13,634 nucleotides of DNA, from contig JACMOE010000620.1 of assembly GCA_014378185.1 (NCBI GenBank), positions 1 to 13,634 on the forward strand, in the 5' to 3' direction. This document shows, piece after piece, positions 7,460 through 13,634 of this stretch. Numbering within the stretch: the first letter of the stretch is position 1; every line of letters starts with the position of its first letter. The position numbers and the translations under genes were made by a program. The notes beneath the pieces are model-generated. The model had not been told where the DNA came from, made no database searches, and saw nothing but the letters and a program-made list of their open reading frames with translations. This stretch comes from Gemmatimonadaceae bacterium. Its GTDB lineage: Bacteria; Gemmatimonadota; Gemmatimonadetes; Gemmatimonadales; Gemmatimonadaceae.

Positions 7460-8905
7460 TCAGGCTGGCGGCGTGGGAAAGCGATAGGTCTCGCGCGCCA
7501 GGTCCACGGCCAGCGCACGGGCCATGTCGCGGGCATCATCCATGTCCACGATGTGCCGCGCCACGAGACCGCCAATCCAGTTCGCATCCATTCGTCGAGC
7601 CAGGTCATGTCGCGCCGGAATGGAGCAGAAGGCGCGCGTGTCGTCGTTGAAGCCGGCTGTATTGTAGATGCCCGCCGTCTCCGACACCTGCTCGCGGTAG
7701 CGACGATTGCCCTCGATGGAGTCGTGGAACCACCAAGGCGGACCCAGTCGCAGTGCGGGGTAGTGCCCGGCCAGCGGTGCCAGTTCCCGCGAGTACGTGC
7801 TCTCGTCCAGCGTGAAGAGCACCATCCTGAACCGCGGATTGCTGCCGAAGCGGTTCAGCAGCGGACGCAGGTTGCGCGTGTATTCGGTGGCAAGGGGAAT
7901 ATCCGCGCCCTTGTCCGGACCGAAGTGCTCGAACATTGCCTGGTTGTGGTCGCGCAACGAGCCAGGGTGCAGCTGCATAACCAGGCCGTCTTCGACGGAC
8001 ATGCGCGCCATCTGCATCAGCATGTGCGCTTCGAACTGCCGCTGGTCCGCGGGCGTCGCCTCGCCGCTCAGCGCCCGCTGGAACAACCGCTCGGCATCTG
8101 CGGGCGAGAGCTCCGCGGTGTACGGTTCCATGACCCCGTGATCGGTGGCCGTCGCGCCCATGGACAAGAAGAACTGGCGGCGTTCAGCGAGTGCCGAGAG
8201 CAGTGCATCACAGCTGGTGATGGATTCGCTCGTGACCACTTCCAGGGCGCGCACTTCCTTCGACCACGCTGCGTGCTGCGCAATGCGAAACAGCGTGTCG
8301 GGGCGAAAGCTCGGTATCACGCGCTGGCGACCGTAGCTCCAGGACGACGAGCGAATCTTCTGGTGATGCGGCAGCGAGTCCACCGCGGAGTCCGTGGTCG
8401 CCAGCATCTCGATGCGAAACTGCTCGAACAGCGCGCGCGGCAGGAACTCCGGACTGGTGAGCTTTTCGGCGATCTCGTCGTAGATGCGCTGGGCGCTGTC
8501 GCTGTCGAGGCGCTCGCGGACGCCGAAGACGTCGTGCAGTTCGTGCGCGAGCCATGCGCCCGAGGGCGTTCCCCGGAAGAGGTACCAGAAGTCCGCCACT
8601 CGCTGCCAGATGATGCGCGGGTCTGTTTCCACCGCGGATCCATCGCGGGTGGGGACTCCGACGTCCTCCATCCTCACGCCCTGGCTGTGGAGCATCCGGA
8701 AGATGTAATGATCCGGGATGATCAGGAGCGCGGACGGCTCCGGGAAGGGCGCGTTCTCGGCAAGGAGCGACGGGTCCACGTGTCCGTGGGGACAGACCAG
8801 GGGGAGATCGCGCGTCTCCTCGTAGAGCGCGCGCGCAACGTTCCTGATGGCCGGGTCGGAGTCGAAGAACCGGTCCGCGTGAAGGTGAAGCGGACGTCCC
8901 GCCAT
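7460..8905 (-). CDS. uxaC: Uronate (glucuronate/galacturonate) isomerase
   Basis: This metal-dependent isomerase interconverts D-galacturonate and D-tagaturonate, and D-glucuronate and D-fructuronate. It acts first in the pathway and heads the operon. With the start at 8905 the protein has 481 residues, close to E. coli UxaC (470). It opens with MAGRPLHLHADRFF, and the TIM-barrel metal ligands are probably in VCPHGHVDP (His40, His42). An upstream in-frame ATG at 8947 would add 14 residues (MASAVNPIG...) that do not look like the family. Neither start has a clear ribosome binding site, so the choice rests on family resemblance. It transcribes away from the ROK repressor gene across a control region of about 350 nt. 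Confidence 0.9.
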   Translation of the reverse strand: MAGRPLHLHADRFFDSDPAIRNVARALYEETRDLPLVCPHGHVDPSLLAENAPFPEPSALLIIPDHYIFRMLHSQGVRMEDVGVPTRDGSAVETDPRIIWQRVADFWYLFRGTPSGAWLAHELHDVFGVRERLDSDSAQRIYDEIAEKLTSPEFLPRALFEQFRIEMLATTDSAVDSLPHHQKIRSSSWSYGRQRVIPSFRPDTLFRIAQHAAWSKEVRALEVVTSESITSCDALLSALAERRQFFLSMGATATDHGVMEPYTAELSPADAERLFQRALSGEATPADQRQFEAHMLMQMARMSVEDGLVMQLHPGSLRDHNQAMFEHFGPDKGADIPLATEYTRNLRPLLNRFGSNPRFRMVLFTLDESTYSRELAPLAGHYPALRLGPPWWFHDSIEGNRRYREQVSETAGIYNTAGFNDDTRAFCSIPARHDLARRMDANWIGGLVARHIVDMDDARDMARALAVDLARETYRFPTPPA

Positions 8906-9086
8906 GACGGTAGAACTCTGCCCGATGGGATTCACGGCACTGGCCATCGCGCGCGAGGGGCTGTGGTGGGGACGGGTCCGCCGTGGACGCGCCGGAATTT
9001 GGGCACTTTCAGAACAATAGGCGGGCGGGTAAGACCTGCTTATCGAAGCGTTTGCGACTCATCCGTGCAGCGGTGCGCCGGAAAGA

Positions 9087-9098
9087 TTGCTCTTGCAA
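9087..9098. promoter_or_regulatory. Short inverted repeat TTGC-N4-GCAA, candidate operator
   Basis: TTGC (9087-9090) and GCAA (9095-9098) form a 12-nt symmetric site in the divergent region. The right half extends to GCAAAC, which also mirrors GTTTGC at 9050-9055. It is short enough to be chance; its position between the repressor and its likely target operon is the only other support. Confidence 0.25.
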
Positions 9099-9119
9099 AC
9101 CGATGGCACAGACCCGATT

Positions 9120-9131
9120 TTGTTCCAACAA
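9120..9131. promoter_or_regulatory. Palindrome TTGTT-CC-AACAA, candidate ROK operator
   Basis: The arms are perfect inverted repeats of 5 bp around a 2-nt centre. The half-sites recall the TTTGTT/AACAAA halves of operators bound by xylose-type ROK repressors, although the spacing is tighter here. It lies about 130 nt before the chosen ROK start and about 215 nt before uxaC, a plausible place for autoregulation or operon control. Binding is inferred from symmetry and position only. Confidence 0.35.
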
Positions 9132-9258
9132 GAAACTAATGCGACCCGTTCAAATGTACCTCTCGGGTTCCCCACCCGCAATATTCGCCCACCGCACTCG
9201 CCCCTCCCTTCGTGCTGCCCTGATCGACGCGAGCTCACCCTCTCGCTTGAATGAACCC

Positions 9259-10476
9259 TTGAGAAAAATCGACACCCGCGACTTCCAACGCGCCACCCGC
9301 ACCACCTCCCGCGATATCAACCGGCGCATCATGCTGAACCTGGTGCGCGACCACCAACCGCTCTCGCGCGCCGACCTCGCCCGCCGCATGAAGATCGGGC
9401 GGGGCGTCGTCACGTCGATCATCCAGGAGCTGATCGACGAAGGCACCATCTATGAAGGCGCCACGGGCCACACCGCGCGCGGTCGTCGGCCCACCATGCT
9501 CCACGTGCGCACGCAGGACCGCCTCGTGGTGGCCGTCGACGTGCGCTTCAGTCGCACGTTCATCATGCTCAGCGACTTTGCCGGATCCCAGCTGGCTCTC
9601 GAATCTTTCGAAACCATCTTCGACCCGGACCGGCTTGTAGCCGAACTGATCGCGCGCATCGGGCTGCTCTCGCGCACGCATGGCATTGCCGGCCGCTGCG
9701 AAGGCGTGGGACTCGTGGTGCCCGGCATGGTGGAGCGCATCACGGGCCGAGTGCTCATGGCGCCGCAGCTTGGATGGCGTGACGTGGACATTCGTGATCG
9801 CCTCTCTGCTGGCGTCGGCCTGCCGGTGCACATCGAAAATGCACCCATGGCGTGCGCCCTGGCGCAGATGTGGCTGGGACAACGTGGCAACAGCATCGAC
9901 AATTTCGTCTATGTCACCGTGTCCGATGGCGTAGGCGCGGGCATCGTGCTGAATGGGCAACTCATTCGCGGCGACTCCAATTCCGCCGGGGAATTCGGCC
10001 ACAATCCGATGGACCCCGACGGACCCCAGTGCATGTGTGGCTCACATGGATGCTGGGAGGCATACACGTCGAACCAGGCCACCATCTCGCGATACCTGGG
10101 GCGCGAGCTGACCCCCCTCTGGGGCGGCGCCGTGCAGCACGCCTCCACGCTCACCATCGACGACCTCATCGCCCTGGCCCGCGGTGGCGACACGCGCGCC
10201 GCCAGCGCGATCGTGGCCACGGGACACTACCTCGGCGTGGGCATCGCCGACATCATCAATGGCATCAACCCGTCGCATGTGTTCGTGGGCGGCGAAATCA
10301 CCAGCGCCTGGGACCTGATCCAATCCGCGGTACGCGACGGCATCGCCCAGCGCGCATTGACCCCCGCCGGCAAGGCGACGCCCGTGACACCCGAACAGCT
10401 GGGCGGCTATCCGCGCCTCCGCGGCGCCACGGCACTCGTGGCAGCACCGCATTTCGCGGCGCCGAGAGTCGCGTGA
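9259..10476 (+). CDS. ROK-family transcriptional repressor (NagC/XylR type)
   Basis: This DNA-binding sugar-responsive regulator is probably the local repressor of the uronate operon. From a TTG start at 9259 it has 405 residues and begins RKIDTRDFQRATRTTSRDINR, the usual opening of ROK repressors. A MarR-like winged helix-turn-helix follows (SRADLARRMKIGRGVVTSII, about 34-53). The ROK domain contains GEFGH (244-248) and the zinc signature CMCGSHGCWE (258-267). Kinase hallmarks are lost: the phosphate loop reads DVRFSRT instead of DxGGT, and the catalytic END reads IENAP with Ala195 in place of Asp. It should therefore sense a ligand and not phosphorylate it. In-frame ATGs at 8983 and 9154 and a TTG at 9247 exist, but the extra residues are basic, low in conserved character and lie in the control region. 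No Shine-Dalgarno sequence is evident. The inducer is unknown; a uronate or KDG is the contextual guess. Confidence 0.88.
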   Translation: MRKIDTRDFQRATRTTSRDINRRIMLNLVRDHQPLSRADLARRMKIGRGVVTSIIQELIDEGTIYEGATGHTARGRRPTMLHVRTQDRLVVAVDVRFSRTFIMLSDFAGSQLALESFETIFDPDRLVAELIARIGLLSRTHGIAGRCEGVGLVVPGMVERITGRVLMAPQLGWRDVDIRDRLSAGVGLPVHIENAPMACALAQMWLGQRGNSIDNFVYVTVSDGVGAGIVLNGQLIRGDSNSAGEFGHNPMDPDGPQCMCGSHGCWEAYTSNQATISRYLGRELTPLWGGAVQHASTLTIDDLIALARGGDTRAASAIVATGHYLGVGIADIINGINPSHVFVGGEITSAWDLIQSAVRDGIAQRALTPAGKATPVTPEQLGGYPRLRGATALVAAPHFAAPRVA

Positions 10477-10489
10477 TGACTACCGGGCT

Positions 10490-10512
10490 GACAGTCCGAC
10501 AGTCTGACTATC
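10490..10512 (+). repeat. Three 8-bp tandem units in the ROK-ppc gap
   Basis: GACAGTCC, GACAGTCT and GACTATC(C) follow one another within the 48-nt gap between the ROK stop and the ppc start. The third unit is degenerate. The 10-mer GCTGACAGTC (10487-10496) overlapping the first unit recurs at 13384-13393 downstream of ppc. No Shine-Dalgarno sequence precedes the ppc ATG; the repeat takes up most of the space where one would be expected. Function is unknown. Confidence 0.45.
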
Positions 10513-10524
10513 CGTCTCCTGCTC

Positions 10525-13302
10525 ATGACTGACATCTCTCCGCGCGACGTCGATCTTCCCCTGCACGACGACGTTCGGCGGCTCGCCGCGGCACTCGGGC
10601 GCGTCATCCAGCGCCTCGAGGGAGACGACGCATACCAGACCGTCGAGACCCTGCGACGCGACGCGCGCGCCCGACGCCGCGGCGACCCGGATGCACCGAA
10701 CCTCGAGCAACTGCTCGCGCGGGTGGAAGCCCTGACCCTTCCGCACTGCGCCACCGCCGCGCGCGCGTTCACGCTCTTCTTCCTGCTCATCAACACGGCG
10801 GAGCAGGTCCATCGCGTTCGACGCACACGCGTCTACGCACGCGACGCCGACGCGGCACCACAGCCCGCCTCGGCACGCTGGACCATGCGCAAGCTCCGCG
10901 CGAGCGGGCGAACCGCGGACGACGTACTCGACGCCATCGCGCGGCTCGACGTGCGGCCCGTGCTCACCGCACACCCCACCGAATCCACGCGACGCACCCT
11001 GCTCGCACTCCAGGCGCGCGTGGCCGACCTGCTGCTCGCCTGGGAGTCCACCGCCCACGCAGAGCGACGTGCCCTCGAAGAGCGGCTCGACGGGGAGATC
11101 GAGCTGCTCTGGCTCACCGCCGAGGTGCGCAACGACCGGCCCACCGTGCTCGATGAAGTGAGCACGGGACTCTGGTATCTCGAAACGCGCCTCATCGACG
11201 CGACCGCCGCCGCGCGCGATGCCCTCATGCGCGCGTTCGAGGATGAATTCGGCGCCACCGCCGACGCGCTGCGCATCCCGGTACCCATCCGCCTCGGCAA
11301 CTGGGTGGGTGGCGATCGCGACGGAAATCCCAACGTCACGCCATCCACCACCCTGGCCGCGGCTCGACGTGCAAGTCACGTGATGCTTGGCCGCTATGGA
11401 CGCGCCATCGCCGACCTCACCGAGCGTCTGTCCCTGTCGGCGCAACTTGCGTCGCCGCCCGAGGCGCTGCTTGCATCCATTGCAGTGGATCGCGAGCTGT
11501 TGCCAGACGTGTGGTCCGCCAATCGCACGCGGAACGAGTCCGAGCCGGTACGACTCAAGCTCAGCTTCATGGCGGCGCGCCTCTCGGCAGCGCGGCGCGT
11601 GGTGGCATCGCGCGGCGCCGGCGCGGTGAAGCCCGAGGAGGTGGGTTACACGAGCGCCGATGCCTTCGAGGCAGACCTGATGCTCGTGCGACAAGCACTG
11701 CTCGGCGCGGGCGCAGTCGAAGCGTGCCGCACGGTGCTCGATCCCACCGTCGCCGTGGTGCGCGCGCACGGCTTTCACGGCTTCATGATGGACATCCGCG
11801 ATCATGCAGACATGCATCACGCCGCGATGGACGAGATCAGTGGCGTGCTCGGACTTGCGACGTTGGACGCCGGGGCAATGCGTGCGGAGCTCACGAGCCG
11901 TCGTCCGCTCGTGGGTCCTCACCTGCCCGTGAGCGCCCCAACGCAGCGCGTGCTCGACACGTTTCGCGTCGTCCGGTTGATCCAGGAGGAATCGGGTACC
12001 GCGGCGGCGTCCACGTACATCGTCTCCATGGCTCGCGAGCCGGAAGACCTGCTGCGCGTGTTGCTGCTCGCGCGGGAAACCGGCCTCGTCGATCTCGCGG
12101 GAGACACACCCGTGTCGCGACTCGACGTGGTGCCGCTGTTCGAGACTCTCGACGACCTCGACAACGCGCCCACGGTCATGCGCGGCCTGCTCGCCGATCC
12201 GGTGTATCGCCGCCAGCTCGCAGCGCGCAACAACCGGCAGGAGGTGATGCTTGGCTACTCCGATTCGGCCAAGGACGCCGGGCTCCTCTCCGCGTCGTGG
12301 GGTCTCTACCGCGCGCAGGAAGCGCTGGCCTCGGTGTTTCGCGACGCGGCAGTCGAGTTGGTGCTCTTTCACGGACGCGGCGGCGGCGTGGGGCGTGGCG
12401 GCGGATCGCCGGTGCATCGCGCGCTATCTGCGTTGCCCCCGGATACGGTGAACGGGCGCATCAAGATCACCGAACAGGGCGAGATCATCTCGCAGCAGTT
12501 CGGCCTGTTGCCAGTGGCCGAGCGGACGCTCGAGGTAACGGTGAGTGGTGTGCTGCTGCATGGGTTCACCGACTGGCGGCGCGACCATGATGCGGCGGAG
12601 GTCGCGCGCTTTCGTGTGATCGTCGAGGGGCTGGCGAGCCGTTCGCACGGGTTCTACCGCGCCCTGGTGCACGACAGTCCTGAGCTGTTCACGCTGTTTC
12701 GTACCGCGACTCCCATCGCTGAACTTGCCGATGCGCGCTTCGGCTCGCGGCCGGCGTATCGGCCTGGTGCGAACGCCGGCATCGATGGCATTCGCGCCAT
12801 CCCGTGGGCATTCGGCTGGACGCAGATCCGGCTCATGCTCACCGGATGGCTCGGTGTAGGCACCGCGCTGGCCGAGGCGTGTGCGTCGGAGTCCGGGTTG
12901 GCGGAGCTGCGCCACATGGCGCGAACGTGGCCCTTCTTCGACGATTTTCTCGCGAAGGTGGAGATGGTCTGCGCCAAGACAGACCTCGAAATTGCGCGCG
13001 CATACGTCGAGCGGCTTGGTGGTGATACAGCGTTGCTGTCGCGGCTGGAGGAGGAGTTCGGGCGGACGGTGGACAGCGTGCTGCGCATTCGCGAGGCCAC
13101 GCAGCTCATTGCGGACGTGCCGGTGCTTCAGTCGGCGATCGCGTTGCGGAATCCGTATGTCGATCCGCTCTCGCTGATCCAGGTGTCGTTGCTGCGCCGC
13201 AAGCGCGCTTTGCCGGAGGCGAGTGACGAGCGCGCCCTCGTGGATGACATCCTCGCGACGACGCTCAGCGGAATTGCGCAGGGGCTGCGGAATACTGGGT
13301 GA
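10525..13302 (+). CDS. ppc: Phosphoenolpyruvate carboxylase
   Basis: This cytoplasmic anaplerotic enzyme makes oxaloacetate from phosphoenolpyruvate and bicarbonate. At 925 residues it is slightly longer than E. coli Ppc (883). Catalytic His150 lies in VLTAHPTES, and GNWVGGDRDGNPNVT (about 258-272), GYSDSAKDAG (577-586) and the HGRGGGVGRGGG loop (from 616) are all intact. The C-terminus ends RNTG like the E. coli protein. Residues matching the E. coli aspartate-inhibition site are present: the arginine-rich loop, Lys818 (in CAKTDLE), Arg875 (in ALRNPY) and Asn923, so feedback inhibition by aspartate or malate is expected. The start ATG at 10525 is the first codon of the open frame. It is 48 nt behind the ROK regulator on the same strand and may be co-transcribed with it, an unusual partner for a housekeeping gene. 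Confidence 0.97.
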   Translation: MTDISPRDVDLPLHDDVRRLAAALGRVIQRLEGDDAYQTVETLRRDARARRRGDPDAPNLEQLLARVEALTLPHCATAARAFTLFFLLINTAEQVHRVRRTRVYARDADAAPQPASARWTMRKLRASGRTADDVLDAIARLDVRPVLTAHPTESTRRTLLALQARVADLLLAWESTAHAERRALEERLDGEIELLWLTAEVRNDRPTVLDEVSTGLWYLETRLIDATAAARDALMRAFEDEFGATADALRIPVPIRLGNWVGGDRDGNPNVTPSTTLAAARRASHVMLGRYGRAIADLTERLSLSAQLASPPEALLASIAVDRELLPDVWSANRTRNESEPVRLKLSFMAARLSAARRVVASRGAGAVKPEEVGYTSADAFEADLMLVRQALLGAGAVEACRTVLDPTVAVVRAHGFHGFMMDIRDHADMHHAAMDEISGVLGLATLDAGAMRAELTSRRPLVGPHLPVSAPTQRVLDTFRVVRLIQEESGTAAASTYIVSMAREPEDLLRVLLLARETGLVDLAGDTPVSRLDVVPLFETLDDLDNAPTVMRGLLADPVYRRQLAARNNRQEVMLGYSDSAKDAGLLSASWGLYRAQEALASVFRDAAVELVLFHGRGGGVGRGGGSPVHRALSALPPDTVNGRIKITEQGEIISQQFGLLPVAERTLEVTVSGVLLHGFTDWRRDHDAAEVARFRVIVEGLASRSHGFYRALVHDSPELFTLFRTATPIAELADARFGSRPAYRPGANAGIDGIRAIPWAFGWTQIRLMLTGWLGVGTALAEACASESGLAELRHMARTWPFFDDFLAKVEMVCAKTDLEIARAYVERLGGDTALLSRLEEEFGRTVDSVLRIREATQLIADVPVLQSAIALRNPYVDPLSLIQVSLLRRKRALPEASDERALVDDILATTLSGIAQGLRNTG

Positions 13303-13340
13303 TGCGTTGCTGGCGGGGGAAAGGCGTTGTTCGTAGGCAG

Positions 13341-13500
13341 CGCGAATCTCGCGAATCCTTCGAATCCACGCGAATCCTTCCTCGCTGACAGTCGACCCCC
13401 AAGGCTAAAAATGGCTTCCTCGTTTCTGTGGGATGGCGCCGACCTGGCCGCGCCGCGAACGAGGTATTCGCATGGATTCGCTTGATTCGCGTGGATTCGC
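13341..13500. repeat. Two inverted arrays of GATTCG-type short repeats
   Basis: Four copies of CGAATC start at 13343, 13352, 13361 and 13371 (spacing 9, 9, 10). Four copies of the complement follow: TATTCG at 13465 (one mismatch), then GATTCG at 13475, 13484 and 13494 (spacing 10, 9, 10). The arrays, about 37 nt each, are inverted and separated by about 88 nt, so the whole could fold as a long imperfect hairpin. The array consensus is close to GATTCGCGTG. Regions of this kind (GATTCGTG- or ATCCGCG-like runs) are, from memory, common between genes in several soil phyla. It lies between ppc and a convergent partial gene and may act as a transcription boundary. Apart from this element I see nothing in 13303-13544. 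Confidence 0.7.
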
Positions 13501-13544
13501 GCTCGCGACGGTCAACGCCCATTCGCAACGCTGTTACGAAACGC

Positions 13545-13634
13545 CTACACCCCCGATTCGCTCAACGATGCCTGCATCGCGAGATCCTCAAGAAACGGAT
13601 ACTGGGCGCGAATGCTCGCCACACGCGCTGTCGC
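13545..13634 (-). CDS. 3' end of an unidentified gene (partial)
   Basis: The last 90 bases encode, on the minus strand, 29 codons and a TAG stop (13545-13547), starting in frame at the window edge. The translated end, ARVASIRAQYPFLEDLA followed by MQASLSESGV, has a balanced composition with no sign of a shadow frame. It also lies just beyond the repeat region, as expected for a gene convergent with ppc. I do not recognise the family. The rest lies to the right of the window. Confidence 0.4.
   Translation of the reverse strand, partial: ATARVASIRAQYPFLEDLAMQASLSESGV

Larger units (their letters stand above)
1162..8905 (-). other. Galacturonate catabolic operon uxaC-uxaA-uxaB-eda-kdgK-exuT
   Basis: Six co-directional genes together encode uptake and the complete conversion of galacturonate to pyruvate and glyceraldehyde 3-phosphate. 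Junctions are 5 nt (uxaC/uxaA), a 1-nt overlap (uxaA/uxaB), 139 nt with a palindromic repeat (uxaB/eda), 3 nt (eda/kdgK) and 32 nt (kdgK/exuT). A single promoter upstream of uxaC is the simplest model. A second transcript starting in the repeat gap cannot be excluded, though no promoter was recognised there. No pectinase, porin or mannonate-branch gene is included. Confidence 0.75.
8906..9258. promoter_or_regulatory. Divergent control region between uxaC and the ROK repressor
   Basis: This gene-free stretch is less GC-rich than its flanks between about 9000 and 9190 and should hold the promoters of both directions. Several short inverted repeats are visible: TAAG/CTTA (9030-9042), GTTTGC (9050-9055) facing GCAAAC (9095-9100), TTGC/GCAA (9087-9098), TTGTT/AACAA (9120-9131) and ACCCG/CGGGT (9144-9168). 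For the minus strand a weak promoter could be TAAGCA (9042-9037) with a 17-nt spacer to TATTGT (9019-9014), matching 3/6 and 4/6 consensus bases. No convincing plus-strand promoter was found. The ROK reading frame is open across part of this region, but I treat that part as non-coding. Confidence 0.6.

Noticed and set aside
9093..9121. Possible plus-strand promoter TTGCAA-N17-GATTTT for the ROK gene
   Set aside because: The -10 hexamer matches only half of the consensus, so it is not strong enough to list.
8983..9258. 92-codon N-terminal extension of the ROK protein
   Set aside because: The residues are basic and without family resemblance, and the DNA is the expected divergent control region. 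Conservation begins at RKIDTRDFQ, directly after the TTG.
10480..12417. 645-codon open frame antisense to ppc
   Set aside because: Composition is rich in Arg, His, Gly and Glu, typical of a GC-rich antisense shadow, and it lies opposite a fully conserved ppc.
13341..13500. Possible CRISPR array
   Set aside because: The units are 9-10 nt with no spacers, occur in two opposite orientations, and no cas gene is present.
13265..13528. 87-codon minus-strand frame spanning the repeat arrays
   Set aside because: It overlaps the 3' end of ppc, and most of it is translated GATTCG repeat (RIKRIH and RVDSKDSRDS runs), so it is explained by the repeat.

Overview
The window comes from a GC-rich bacterium. 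Protein signatures (the KdgK, uronate isomerase, ROK and exported acetamidase types) recall Gemmatimonadota, but this placement is from memory and was not tested. Seven of the eight complete genes have recognisable roles in central or peripheral carbon metabolism. I see no tRNA, rRNA, CRISPR array, insertion sequence, phage or plasmid gene.

Layout. Positions 112-1134 (+) encode a probably exported acetamidase/formamidase-family protein. It converges on a long minus-strand gene block, with a 10-bp perfect hairpin at the junction. The block reads right to left: uxaC (7460-8905), uxaA (5937-7454), uxaB (4420-5937), a 139-nt gap holding a REP-like palindromic element, then eda (3606-4280), kdgK (2496-3602) and an ExuT-type hexuronate transporter (1162-2463). 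Genes on each side of the repeat gap are overlapping or nearly touching, so this looks like one operon. From about 8906 to 9258 lies a divergent control region. A ROK-family repressor (9259-10476, +) follows, then phosphoenolpyruvate carboxylase ppc (10525-13302, +). After ppc come two inverted arrays of GATTCG-type repeats (13341-13500) and the 3' end of an unidentified minus-strand gene running off the window.

How it works together. Uronate enters through the MFS transporter. UxaC isomerises galacturonate to tagaturonate, UxaB reduces it to altronate, UxaA dehydrates that to 2-keto-3-deoxygluconate (KDG), KdgK phosphorylates it, and Eda splits KDPG into pyruvate and glyceraldehyde 3-phosphate. 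The gene set is a full galacturonate (pectin sugar) route. The mannonate branch (uxuA/uxuB) is not in the window. The ROK protein sits where the operon's repressor would be expected. It has lost the kinase catalytic aspartate but keeps the ROK zinc motif. The ppc gene directly behind it may link uronate use to oxaloacetate supply; that link is inference.

I did not find a clearly new biological system. The less ordinary items are the ROK-ppc pairing, the intergenic repeats, candidate operators in the divergent region, and a substitution in a conserved motif of the acetamidase-family protein.
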